Program-made: the position numbers and the translations under genes
Notes under the pieces: generated by a model
Databases searched by the model: none
What the model was told of the DNA's origin: nothing
The model's input: only the letters and a program-made list of their open reading frames with translations
Shown here: positions 52,528 to 61,199 of the stretch, piece after piece
Layout: every line of letters starts with the position of its first letter
How positions within the stretch are numbered: position 1 is the stretch's first letter
Source: an uncultured Lachnospira sp.
GTDB lineage: Bacteria; Bacillota; Clostridia; Lachnospirales; Lachnospiraceae
Reading direction: 5' to 3'
Assembly (NCBI GenBank): GCA_934359185.1
Contig: CAKRLE010000004.1
Coordinates: 124,001 to 188,000, forward strand
Length of the DNA: 64,000 nucleotides

Positions 52528-53267
52528 TATGCTTCTCCCTTGAATCCCTTCTCATTGATTGTCTCAACTAATGATGCATCACCATTCTTAACAATCTTTC
52601 CTTCTTCCATAACATGTGTAACATCAACATCAAGTGACTCTAAAATTCTTGTGCTGTGTGTGATTATAAGAAGGCTTCCTTTACACTTTTCTTTATAAAT
52701 GCTTATTCCCTTAGATACTGTTCTTACTGCATCCACATCAAGTCCTGAATCTGTCTCATCAAGAATAGCAAGTGATGGTTCTAACATAAGCATCTGTAAA
52801 ATCTCAGCTTTCTTCTTTTCACCACCTGAAAATCCAACATTCAAATCTCTCTCCGCATATGAAGCATCCATTGAGAGAAGCTCCATTGTCTCTGCAAGCT
52901 TTTTCTTGAAATCAAAGAGACGGATTCTCTTGCCTGTCTTCTGCTCAAGTGCGCTTCTTATGAATGCACTTAATGTTACTCCTGGAACCTCTAATGGATT
53001 CTGGAATGATAAGAATATTCCTTTCTTAGCTCTCTCATTAACTGGCATCTCTGTAATATCTTCGCCATTAAATACGATCTTACCGGATGTAACTGTATAT
53101 CCCGGATTACCTGTGATGGCATAGCCAAGTGTTGACTTACCTGTTCCATTAGGTCCCATAAGTACGTGTGTCTCATCTGCTCCTATTGTAAGGTCTACTC
53201 CGTGAAGTATCTCCTTCTCTCCTGCATTAACATGCAGATTCTTAACCTCTAATATATTCTTAGACAT
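52527..53267 (-). CDS. sufC: Fe-S assembly ATPase SufC
   Basis: 246 aa ABC-type ATPase without membrane partner. Walker A MGPNGTGKSTLG, FLSFQNPLEVPGV, signature FSGGEKKKAE, Walker B LAILDETDSGLD, THSTRIL. ATG 53267 chosen for GGAGGATAT. First structural gene of sufCBDSU, 53 bp after the Rrf2 regulator gene. Confidence 0.96.
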   Translation of the reverse strand: MSKNILEVKNLHVNAGEKEILHGVDLTIGADETHVLMGPNGTGKSTLGYAITGNPGYTVTSGKIVFNGEDITEMPVNERAKKGIFLSFQNPLEVPGVTLSAFIRSALEQKTGKRIRLFDFKKKLAETMELLSMDASYAERDLNVGFSGGEKKKAEILQMLMLEPSLAILDETDSGLDVDAVRTVSKGISIYKEKCKGSLLIITHSTRILESLDVDVTHVMEEGKIVKNGDASLVETINEKGFKGEA

Positions 53268-53320
53268 ATATCCTCCAATCCGTGTGGCTCTGTACTTGTC
53301 CACATTTTTTAATTATATTT

Positions 53321-53749
53321 TTAATGAGTGCAGCTCTGTCCTTTTCCCTGAATTACCAGATCTGCTAATGTATGACTGTCAAGATACTCGTTAATAATAT
53401 CGCCAAGTCCCTGCCAGAACGGCAGTGTATAACAATCATCTGTTATATCGCATTTTTTCGTATCAGTACATAGACAGGCTACCGGTGCAAGACTTCCTTC
53501 TGTAAGTCTTAGAATATCACCGACTTTGTACTGTTCCGGTGCTTTGATAAGGCGATATCCACCACCCTTACCGCTGGCACTCTCAACCATGTGTCCCTTA
53601 GAAAGTATTGTCATAATGCTCTCTAAATATTTCAGGGAAATTCCCTGTCTGTCCGTGATTTCTTTCAAGGGAATAAACTCACCTGTATTATGCTCTGCCA
53701 TATCTGCCATCACTCTGAGCGCATATCTGCCCTTAGTGGAAATCATCAT
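53321..53749 (-). CDS. Rrf2 family regulator (IscR-like)
   Basis: 142 aa winged-helix regulator. MMISTKGRYALRVMADMAEH is the Rrf2/IscR N-terminus; recognition helix ISLKYLESIMTIL; GKGGGYRL wing. Cysteines at ACLCTDTKKC and DDC (C-x-C-x5-C-x5-C) can hold an Fe-S cluster as in IscR. The inverted repeat ACCTA-N9-TAGGT overlaps its promoter, so it likely represses the suf operon when clusters suffice. Start at 53749 behind AAGGAGGG. Confidence 0.92.
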   Translation of the reverse strand: MMISTKGRYALRVMADMAEHNTGEFIPLKEITDRQGISLKYLESIMTILSKGHMVESASGKGGGYRLIKAPEQYKVGDILRLTEGSLAPVACLCTDTKKCDITDDCYTLPFWQGLGDIINEYLDSHTLADLVIQGKGQSCTH

Positions 53750-53782
53750 AGGCCTTCCCTCCTTGTCAATCTGACTTATTGC

Positions 53783-53817
53783 ATTGTATTACCCATTCAC
53801 CTACTATGTCAATAGGT
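53783..53817 (-). promoter_or_regulatory. suf operon promoter with Rrf2-type operator
   Basis: Minus-strand -35 TTGACA (53807-53812), -10 TACAAT (53783-53788), spacing 18 bp. Inverted repeat ACCTA-N9-TAGGT (53799-53817) covers the -35 box, placing repression by the adjacent regulator. Confidence 0.7.
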
Positions 53818-53834
53818 AATTAGCATTCTTTAGT

Positions 53835-53863
53835 TAAAAAATGGGATGGCATCGCCACCCCAT
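53835..53863 (-). terminator. Terminator of the sugar-acid operon
   Basis: ATGGGATGG (53841-53849) pairs with CCACCCCAT (53855-53863); on the minus strand TTTTT follows. Ends the GntP-to-oxidoreductase transcript 30 bp after the last stop. Confidence 0.85.
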
Positions 53864-53892
53864 CATGTCAGGCATTCCTGATGCCATGGCAT

Positions 53893-55023
53893 TTACTCTT
53901 TCGCTATAAGTTCATCCATAAGTCTCTTATATTCACAGGCATCTATAGGAAGTTCAACCGGCATCCTCCTGCATGCAGAATAATATGCCCCTGCACATAA
54001 CATAAGAGAATTAATTCCTTCGGCTCCTTTTGCTGCAAGATACTCATCATTATGCTCCAGTGATGCCTTGGCAAATCTTTCAAGAAGTTCAGCATATGGC
54101 TCTGGAGATTTGCCAAACTCTGTTGTCTCTTCTGTATAATTCATGTTCTCCCTTGAATTAACATTTTCAGTTCTTATATATTCCTCTACATCCTGATGCC
54201 TTGTTATTGTTAATCTGTTATCTTCAAGAAGTATTCTTGCCTTAGTTCCTATAATTTCCATTCTTTCTTCATGACATGCCTCACCTGTTGATAATATAAA
54301 TGTTGCAGTCATTCCATTATCGTAATCCATAACCAGCGTATCTTCATCATCTACTGCAAAATCGTTATATTTGCCAAATGGAATTAATGCGTACATTCTC
54401 TGAGGCATCCCAAATAAATACTGGAACATATCAAGAATATGCTGTCCCTGATTAATAAGTGCTCCACCACCTTCTCCTGCAAAGCTGCTTCTCCATGCGC
54501 CTGACTTATGATAATACGATGTCCTCAAATATCTTGAATTAATAAGGTTTACACGCTTTAAGCTTCCTAATTCACCATTGTCGATTAAACTCTTAATCTT
54601 CATATACTTAGGATATAATCTCTGGTGAAATACCATTCCATATATTCTGTCGTTTTTCTTTGCCGATTCATTCATAGAATATGCCTCGCCTATATCAGAC
54701 GCTGCAGGCTTGTCACACAATACATCCTTCCCTGCTTCAAATGCCTTTATTGTAAGTTCCGCATGTGTTTTATGTGGAGTTGCTATAATAACAGCATCAT
54801 ACAATTCAGGATTCATAAACATCTCATCTGCGCTTCTGAATATTCTGACATGTTCTCCATCAACATTTACAAGCGATTCACCCCAGTCGAGAAGTTCGTC
54901 TTTCCGTATCACCACCGCTGTCAGTTTCATATTGCAAACCTCTCCTGAAGCTATCATCCCGGCATATTTTTTACCCATGTTGCCCACACCTATAAGAGCT
55001 GCTCTTAGTACTTTATTCTGCAT
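53893..55023 (-). CDS. Gfo/Idh/MocA family NAD(P)-dependent oxidoreductase
   Basis: 376 aa. N-terminal Rossmann fold with LRAALIGVGNMGKKYAG and VIIATPHKTHAEL, then CDKPAA (the usual EKP here has Asp), and a C-terminal domain with the YYHKSGAWRSSFAGEGGGALINQGQH substrate-binding area. Oxidises a sugar, sugar acid or cyclitol. GTGAGGAGG ribosome site. Last gene of the operon with the GntP permease, HPr-like protein and IlvD/Edd dehydratase, 133 bp after the dehydratase. Confidence 0.9.
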   Translation of the reverse strand: MQNKVLRAALIGVGNMGKKYAGMIASGEVCNMKLTAVVIRKDELLDWGESLVNVDGEHVRIFRSADEMFMNPELYDAVIIATPHKTHAELTIKAFEAGKDVLCDKPAASDIGEAYSMNESAKKNDRIYGMVFHQRLYPKYMKIKSLIDNGELGSLKRVNLINSRYLRTSYYHKSGAWRSSFAGEGGGALINQGQHILDMFQYLFGMPQRMYALIPFGKYNDFAVDDEDTLVMDYDNGMTATFILSTGEACHEERMEIIGTKARILLEDNRLTITRHQDVEEYIRTENVNSRENMNYTEETTEFGKSPEPYAELLERFAKASLEHNDEYLAAKGAEGINSLMLCAGAYYSACRRMPVELPIDACEYKRLMDELIAKE

Positions 55024-55156
55024 ATTACAGCCTCCTCACTCATTAACTTTCTACACACATCAAATATTACATAGCAACTATAATTATTATAGCAATTCTA
55101 TGATATAACTTATACTGAAATAATATTTGAATGTATGCATTTCACATAATTAATAA

Positions 55157-56908
55157 CTAACTATCATATTCCAGATAAGCGCCCTTCATAGGGCTTGCCG
55201 CAAGTTCACTAAATAATCTCAGCACGCCTTTCTTATACTTTCTCTCTTTTGGCTTCCATGCAGTCTTTCTTTCTGCAAGAATCTTATCAATCTCTTCTGG
55301 TGACATTTTTCTGCCTGCAACACCTACTATGTTAAGCTTCCTTTCCTCAACATCAATCTCAATAAGGTCTCCTTCTTCAACTAATGCAATAGGACCTCCA
55401 TCTACAGCCTCAGGACTGCAGTGTCCAATAACAGGTCCTGTTGAGGCTCCTGAAAATCTTCCATCTGTTATAAGTGCAATGCTCTTTCCAAGTTCCTTGT
55501 CACTGCTTATTGCCTCTGATGTATAGAACATCTCTGGCATACCGCTTCCCTTAGGACCCTCATATCTTATAAATACTGCATCGCCTTTCTGCACCTTATG
55601 ATGAATTACCGCATCAAGACACTCTTCCTCACTATCAAATGGTCTGGCATTAAGCACTGCTTTAAACATTTCCTTAGGACATGCTGTATGCTTAATAACA
55701 GCTCCCTCAGGTGCAAGATTACCTTTAAGAACAGCTATGCTTCCGTTCTCTCCGATAGGTTTATCATATGGTCTGATAATATCTTCTCTTGTAACACTGA
55801 CATTATAACGCTTATTGAAATCATCAAGCCACTTTGCACATCTTTCATAAAATCCATTTTCCTTAAGCTCTTTAAGATTCTCACCTAAAGTCTTTCCTGT
55901 AACTGTCATTACATCAAGATGAAGATGCTCTTTTATCTCTTCCATTATTGCTGGAACTCCTCCTGCATAATAGAATACTTCTGCAGGCCATCTTCCCGCT
56001 GGGCGGACATCAAGAAGATAATGTGCTCCTCTGTGGAGTCTGTCAAATGTATCACCTGTGATTTCAATTCCAAATTCATGTGCAAGTGCAGGAATATGAA
56101 GAAGACAGTTAGTACTTCCTGATATTGCTGCATGTACAAGAATTGCATTTTCAAAGCTCTTTAACGTAACTATATCTGATGGTTTCATATTCTTCATCTT
56201 TGCAAGTCTTACTGACTGTCTTCCGGCTTCTCTTGCATATTTAAGAAGATCTGGACTCGTAGCCGGCATAAGGGCACTTCCAGGCAAAGCTAATCCAAGT
56301 GCTTCTGCCATAATCTGCATTGTTGATGCTGTTCCAATAAATGAGCATGCTCCACAGCTTGGACATGCGTTACACTTCGCCCAGTCAAGCTTCTCCTCAT
56401 CTATCTCGCCTCTCTCATACTGTGCACTATACATTCCAAGCTGCTCAAGAGTAAGCATCTCTGGTCCAGCATTCATAGTACCGCCTGGAACTACAACAGA
56501 AGGAATATTTACCCTTGCCAGTCCCATAAGGTTACCTGGCACACCCTTATCACAGCTTGAAAGATAAACTCCGGCGTCAAATGGTGTTGCATTTGCGTGT
56601 ATCTCTATCATATTAGCTATCATCTCTCTGCTTGCAAGACTGTAATTAATTCCATCTGTACCCTGGCTTTCACCATCGCAAATATCTGTACAATAATATC
56701 TTGCTCCAAATCCGCCTTCTTCTGCTACACCTTTACGCACCTCCTCTACAAGGATATTAATGTGTCCACTTCCAGGATGACTGTCACCATATGTACTCTC
56801 CACCATGACCTGCACTTTTCCAAGGTCTTCTTTTGTCCAGCCTGTGCCTATTCTTAAAGGATCTAATTCTGGAGCTAATTTTCTCATTTCCTGACTTACT
56901 AAACACAT
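55157..56908 (-). CDS. IlvD/Edd family dehydratase (sugar-acid type)
   Basis: 583 aa Fe-S dehydratase. Cluster cysteines in YLSSCDKGVPGN and NACPSCGACSFIGTAST; ITDGRFSGASTGPVIGHCSPEA near the C-terminus is the typical active-site segment. ilvD, edd and sugar-acid dehydratases share this fold. Neighbouring GntP permease, GntR regulator and oxidoreductase favour a sugar acid (gluconate-like) giving a 2-keto-3-deoxy product over dihydroxy-isovalerate. KDG kinase or aldolase genes are not in the window. Starts 21 bp after the HPr-like gene. Confidence 0.88.
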   Translation of the reverse strand: MCLVSQEMRKLAPELDPLRIGTGWTKEDLGKVQVMVESTYGDSHPGSGHINILVEEVRKGVAEEGGFGARYYCTDICDGESQGTDGINYSLASREMIANMIEIHANATPFDAGVYLSSCDKGVPGNLMGLARVNIPSVVVPGGTMNAGPEMLTLEQLGMYSAQYERGEIDEEKLDWAKCNACPSCGACSFIGTASTMQIMAEALGLALPGSALMPATSPDLLKYAREAGRQSVRLAKMKNMKPSDIVTLKSFENAILVHAAISGSTNCLLHIPALAHEFGIEITGDTFDRLHRGAHYLLDVRPAGRWPAEVFYYAGGVPAIMEEIKEHLHLDVMTVTGKTLGENLKELKENGFYERCAKWLDDFNKRYNVSVTREDIIRPYDKPIGENGSIAVLKGNLAPEGAVIKHTACPKEMFKAVLNARPFDSEEECLDAVIHHKVQKGDAVFIRYEGPKGSGMPEMFYTSEAISSDKELGKSIALITDGRFSGASTGPVIGHCSPEAVDGGPIALVEEGDLIEIDVEERKLNIVGVAGRKMSPEEIDKILAERKTAWKPKERKYKKGVLRLFSELAASPMKGAYLEYDS

Positions 56909-56929
56909 AATAATTACCTGCCTTTCTTC

Positions 56930-57163
56930 TTATCTTAATAAATTCATCTGTTTTAATTTTTCATACACTTTATCTTTTTCGATGTCATCAACACACATCT
57001 CTACATTATCGAACTGCGGAAGACTGAACACACCAAGCATTGACTTGGCATCAACTAAATACTTTCCACACATAAGATCGACATCTTTATCACAGCCTTC
57101 TGCTATCTGTACCAGATGCTTAGCATCAGTCATATTGTTTAAACATACCGGTATTCTTTCCAT
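56930..57163 (-). CDS. HPr-like protein lacking the PTS histidine
   Basis: 77 aa. HLVQIAEGCDKDVDLMCGKY followed by VDAKSMLGVFSLP aligns without gaps to HPr (VQTASKY...NLKSIMGVMSLG). Ser41 matches regulatory Ser46, but the position of phospho-His15 is Asn10 and Arg17 is Thr12. So it could be phosphorylated by HPr kinase but not by PTS enzyme I, as in Crh, where Gln replaces His. Located between GntP and the dehydratase, GGAGG upstream. A local catabolite-control role is inference. Confidence 0.75.
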   Translation of the reverse strand: MERIPVCLNNMTDAKHLVQIAEGCDKDVDLMCGKYLVDAKSMLGVFSLPQFDNVEMCVDDIEKDKVYEKLKQMNLLR

Positions 57164-57216
57164 TCTTCAGCCTCCTGTCTTATTTATCATGTTCAGATTC
57201 TGACTTTTTTCATATT

Positions 57217-58572
57217 TTAAGCAAATATTGAAATAACCATACTGACAACTAATGCCGTTATACCTATAACCGTTTCCATAACTGTCCACGACTTTAATGT
57301 TGTCTTCTCATCTATTTCAAGAAATGTTCCGACAAGCCAGAATCCAGCATCATTAACATGGCTTAATGCCGTTGCTCCTCCACATATTGCACAGCACATT
57401 GCCGCTCTGTATAAAACACTTGTAGCCATAACAGCTGGCATTGTTGCCATTATTCCAGACGCCATAGTCATTGCAACCATGGAACTTCCAACTGATGCCC
57501 TTACAAGCAGTGCTATAAGAAATGCTATAAGTATAAGTGGCATTCCACTCTTCTCTAATGCAGGACCTATGATATTACCCAGACCTGAATCCTGAAGCAT
57601 CCATCTTATTACGCCGCCACTCGCTATTACAAGAAGTATCATTCCAACTGGACGTAATGAATGATCCATGATCTTCTTTAACTGTGCGCCTGAATAACCC
57701 CTTTTAACTCCAAGAAAATACATTGCAGCCAGTGTCGCTATTGTCAATGCAAGGAATGGTTTTCCTATAAATCCAAGCACATTTTTCACATTATCTGGAA
57801 TTGGCATATATTTAGACACTGTGCTTACGAGTATTAAAATAAGTGGAATAAGAATCACTCCAAGCACAAGTCCAAACGAAGGCAATTCCTTGGAATCCTC
57901 TTTTATCTCTTCTACATTGACTGGCAATTTTGTAAAAATCTTATTTCCTATAAATCTTCCCCATATAACACCTGCAGCTATCATACAAATCAGTGCAGTT
58001 GGTATTCCGACCATAATCATCACACCAAGATTAACTCCAAGTGAATCAGCTACAAGCACTGAGCCTGCTGATGGTGGTACAAATGCATATCCACTCGCAA
58101 GGCCTGCCAGAAGTGGAATGGCATAATATAATGTTGACTTTTTTGTCTCCTTGGCAACACTAAATGCAAGAGGAATAAGTACAACTACTCCCGCCTCGAA
58201 AAATACAGTTGTTCCTATAACCAGTCCTGTGATTCCAAGCGCAATTCCTGCCTTTCTCTGACCAAGCTTTTCAATAAGTGTCTTAGCTATTCTCTGTGCG
58301 CCACCGCTTACTTCAAGGATTCCTCCAAACATTGATCCAAGACCTACCAGCAACGCTATTCCTTGAAGTGTTTTACCAACACCTTTTTCAACAGTATCTG
58401 AAATCATTGTCAACGGCATCCCTGCTCCAACGCCAATAATAATAGCAGCTATCATCATAGATATAACAGGATGAAGTTTAAACTTGATTATCAGAAATAA
58501 TAGCACTATGATTCCCACCGCAGCTGCTATCAGTAGTCTTACAGGATCTGCAATAAATGCTGTCTGCTCCAT
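57217..58572 (-). CDS. GntP family sugar-acid:H+ symporter
   Basis: 451 aa, about 12-14 membrane helices. FKLHPVISMMIAAIIIGVGAG, GLGSMFGGILEVSGGAQRIA, FVPPSAGSVLVADSLGVNLG and GGATALSHVNDAGFWLVG are GntP blocks. Imports gluconate or a related acid with protons. First gene of the operon; ATTGGAGGT ribosome site. Its promoter region holds two copies of CATCTGATGTAT. Confidence 0.93.
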   Translation of the reverse strand: MEQTAFIADPVRLLIAAAVGIIVLLFLIIKFKLHPVISMMIAAIIIGVGAGMPLTMISDTVEKGVGKTLQGIALLVGLGSMFGGILEVSGGAQRIAKTLIEKLGQRKAGIALGITGLVIGTTVFFEAGVVVLIPLAFSVAKETKKSTLYYAIPLLAGLASGYAFVPPSAGSVLVADSLGVNLGVMIMVGIPTALICMIAAGVIWGRFIGNKIFTKLPVNVEEIKEDSKELPSFGLVLGVILIPLILILVSTVSKYMPIPDNVKNVLGFIGKPFLALTIATLAAMYFLGVKRGYSGAQLKKIMDHSLRPVGMILLVIASGGVIRWMLQDSGLGNIIGPALEKSGMPLILIAFLIALLVRASVGSSMVAMTMASGIMATMPAVMATSVLYRAAMCCAICGGATALSHVNDAGFWLVGTFLEIDEKTTLKSWTVMETVIGITALVVSMVISIFA

Positions 58573-58589
58573 ATTGTTTTACCTCCAAT

Positions 58590-58687
58590 CATCTGATGTA
58601 TCTCAAAATATACATCATATCTTTTCATTGTTTTTCGCTACTTTTTTACATTTTTTCAAGATTTATTTCGAAATTCATCTGATGTAT
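58590..58687. promoter_or_regulatory. Operators for the GntR-type regulator
   Basis: TGATGTAT-N8-ATACATCA is a perfect inverted repeat at 58594-58617, 22 bp upstream of the permease start. A 12-bp motif CATCTGATGTAT occurs at 58590-58601 and again at 58676-58687. They fit a FadR-subfamily regulator acting on both divergent genes. Confidence 0.65.
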
Positions 58688-58765
58688 TTAATATAGTGCA
58701 TGGTATTTGATAAATCAATATGTAAAAATGCTCAAATATCCAATGGTTTTTTGTGCATTATTACT

Positions 58766-58794
58766 TTGACAAATTTGCAAAACCAATATATGAT
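58766..58794 (+). promoter_or_regulatory. Promoter of the GntR-type regulator
   Basis: TTGACA (58766-58771) and TATGAT (58789-58794) with 17-bp spacing, 85 bp before the ATG. Confidence 0.7.
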
Positions 58795-58878
58795 TATACA
58801 TAATTTAAGCAAACATAGGCATATCTGCATTTATCACTAATTTTGATAAATACAGATAACAAGAAAGAGAGAAATCAT

Positions 58879-59568
58879 ATGACGAATTTAGAGCATGACG
58901 ATAAAAATCTTCCCCAGAAGATTTCTGAAGACATAATATCATTTATATTAAATGAACATTTACAACCTGGTGACAAGCTTCCTAATGAGTCTCATCTAGC
59001 TAAAGAACTCAACATCGGACGAAGTTCACTGCGTGAAGCCATGAAGCTTCTTGCTTCGCGTAACATTGTTACAATCAGGCAGGGTTCCGGCACATACATA
59101 GCATCATCTCCAGGCATGATTGATGACCCTCTGGGATTTACATTCATATCTGATAAAAAAAAGCTTGTACAGGATTTACTTGAAATACGTTTTTTACTGG
59201 AACCTGCTATTGCTGCTATGTCAGCAACATATTCAGACAAAGAAGACATTGATAAAATTGTCTCCCTGTGCGACCAGGTTGAAGAACTTCTTAAGCAGAA
59301 AAAGGATCACACTCAGAAAGATATAGAATTCCACACTGCCATAGCAATGGGAAGCAAAAATGTTGTAATTCCAAGACTTATTCCAATTATTAACAGTTCT
59401 ATTCCTCTCTTTGTAGAAACAACCGGTAATGTCCTTCAACTTGAAACAATTGAAACTCATCGCGAAATTGCAGATGCTATAGCAGACCATGATGCCGTCA
59501 GGGCGCAGGATGCCATGTGCATGCATCTTATGTATAATAGAAGGTGTATTAATTCCAGACAGAAATAG
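58879..59568 (+). CDS. GntR/FadR family transcriptional regulator
   Basis: 229 aa. N-terminal winged helix: LQPGDKLPNESHLAKELNIGRSSLREAMKLLASRNIVTIRQGSGTYI; C-terminal all-helical FCD ligand domain (about 90-229) with metal/ligand residues in DIEFHTAIA (Asp, His) and METHREI-type ETHREIADAI (His). ATG 58879 after AAGAGAGAAA; the in-frame TTG at 58843 has no site. Divergent from the sugar-acid operon, which it probably represses until the acid binds. Confidence 0.92.
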   Translation: MTNLEHDDKNLPQKISEDIISFILNEHLQPGDKLPNESHLAKELNIGRSSLREAMKLLASRNIVTIRQGSGTYIASSPGMIDDPLGFTFISDKKKLVQDLLEIRFLLEPAIAAMSATYSDKEDIDKIVSLCDQVEELLKQKKDHTQKDIEFHTAIAMGSKNVVIPRLIPIINSSIPLFVETTGNVLQLETIETHREIADAIADHDAVRAQDAMCMHLMYNRRCINSRQK

Positions 59569-59619
59569 TTAAAAAATAATATTCTCTGTCTGCTGCAATT
59601 TGCATATCATACCCCAAGT

Positions 59620-59670
59620 AAAATGAACGGCTGTTTACCTCATTTTGGTAAATAGCCGTTCATTTTGTTG
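59620..59670. terminator. Bidirectional terminator
   Basis: A 20-bp stem with one mismatch, AAAATGAACGGCTGTTTACC (59620-59639) against 59647-59666, with A-run and T-run at the two ends. Serves the GntR gene (+) and the ATPase gene (-). Confidence 0.85.
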
Positions 59671-59686
59671 CAAACATATTTTGAAT

Positions 59687-61063
59687 TTATTCATAGAGTG
59701 AATCAAGGGTCAGCAGTAATACATCTTCATCCGATAAAGACTCAAACCAGTCGGTATATCCTGACAATGAAAAGAAAATATACTTTGAGACCTTGTATTT
59801 CGCAGTAATAAGCTTTCCTCTTCTGATTAAAGTTTCATATATACCCTTATCTATCTTCTCGTTTTTGAATTTACATTCTCCAATAACAGCTTTTTTATCT
59901 ATCTCAGATATGGCTACAACAGCAATATTTTCCACGCCCCACCAACTGCCTACAGAAGTTATAAAACAGCCATACTCACCTTTTATTCCCTGCTTTAATG
60001 TATAATATCTGCACATATCTTCAAAAACCGCTCCCATAAAAGAGTGTAATGCTGGCTTAACTACCTTTGTGTAATATACTTCACCCTGCCCAATCTCAAT
60101 TACACTTGTAGCCTTCGGAATAAACTCATACCAGAATTTAAACATATAATCTTTCAAAACATATTGTGTTTTCTTTTTATTCTTCTCATCCGTTATACAT
60201 TTTTTCTTTTCAACCAGACCAACATTGATTAGCTTATCTAATGAATATAATACTGTCTGCTCTTTCTCCCCAATCTTTCCTGCAATAATATTAAGTGCAT
60301 TTTCACCTGAAGCAATCTGTTCAACAATATTATTAACAACTGATATATCAGAAAATTCCTGTGTCAGAAGATTCCTTGTTTCATCATATAGATATCCATC
60401 CGTTCTGAAAAACAATCTTACAATATTTTCATCAATACTTTTTGCAGGATCAATCATCGCCAGATACCTTGCAACACCACCTGTAATTCCATAACATATT
60501 GCTTTATCTTCATTAGAGTAATCTGGAACAAATTTTGCCGCATCCAGATAATCAAATGCTTCTAATTTAATCTGTGAATCGCGCCTTCCGAACAAAGGAC
60601 TCTTTTCACTAAGCACCTTATTTTCCATAAAACTGAGTGCTGAACCACACAGAATAATTTTCAGATTTTTATTATTCCAGACTGTGTCAATATATTTCTG
60701 CAGCACAGACAGTAATGCATCGTCTTTTTCTGCCCAATAAGGAAGTTCATCAATTACAAGCACCAGCTTATCATCTTTAACATTCTTATCTATAAAATCA
60801 AAAACCGCTTCTATTGTATTGAAACTGATATTTTCTACGCCCGGCAAAAATAAATCAACTACCTGTTTTGAAAACAACTCTAAGTTTCTATTCTTTCCCA
60901 CTTTAGTAGCTGTATAGAATATAGTCTTTTTGTCTTTGACAAACTCTGTGATAAGTGTAGATTTTCCAATACGCCTGCGACCATATATTACAGTCATGCT
61001 AATTCCATCTTTTTCGTAGAATTCATTCAAAGATGCTAATTCTCTTTCTCTTCCTATAAACAT
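59687..61063 (-). CDS. AAA+ ATPase with DUF234 nuclease-like domain
   Basis: 458 aa. MFIGRERELASLNEFY and YGRRRIGKSTLI (Walker A, about 27-38), Walker B LVLVIDELPYW, sensor LCGSALSFM: the archaeal-type ATPase (PF01637) family, STAND-like. A winged-helix linker (about 245-300) and C-terminal DUF234 (about 320-458) with AVIGECKFKNEK, a PD-(D/E)XK-type Glu-x-Lys. Common in archaea and gut anaerobes; function unknown, possibly stress or defence related. GGAGGCG ribosome site. Monocistronic. Confidence 0.85.
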   Translation of the reverse strand: MFIGRERELASLNEFYEKDGISMTVIYGRRRIGKSTLITEFVKDKKTIFYTATKVGKNRNLELFSKQVVDLFLPGVENISFNTIEAVFDFIDKNVKDDKLVLVIDELPYWAEKDDALLSVLQKYIDTVWNNKNLKIILCGSALSFMENKVLSEKSPLFGRRDSQIKLEAFDYLDAAKFVPDYSNEDKAICYGITGGVARYLAMIDPAKSIDENIVRLFFRTDGYLYDETRNLLTQEFSDISVVNNIVEQIASGENALNIIAGKIGEKEQTVLYSLDKLINVGLVEKKKCITDEKNKKKTQYVLKDYMFKFWYEFIPKATSVIEIGQGEVYYTKVVKPALHSFMGAVFEDMCRYYTLKQGIKGEYGCFITSVGSWWGVENIAVVAISEIDKKAVIGECKFKNEKIDKGIYETLIRRGKLITAKYKVSKYIFFSLSGYTDWFESLSDEDVLLLTLDSLYE

Positions 61064-61093
61064 ATATTTCGCCTCCAGCTTTATTCAAATCAT

Positions 61094-61119
61094 TTTTGTT
61101 CAAATCGATTTGAACAAAA
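61094..61119. promoter_or_regulatory. Perfect 26-bp palindrome upstream of the ATPase-DUF234 gene
   Basis: TTTTGTTCAAATC followed by its exact reverse complement GATTTGAACAAAA, 31 bp before the gene. A further half-site TTCAAATCA lies at 61084-61092. Strong candidate operator; the regulator is not in the window unless the ATPase (with winged helix) binds its own promoter. Confidence 0.7.
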
Positions 61120-61199
61120 TCTTTCTGAATTAAATTTATCACAAATAGGTGCATATATCAATCATTTTTCTTCAAAATAAAGCCTCCATTAATTTCTCC

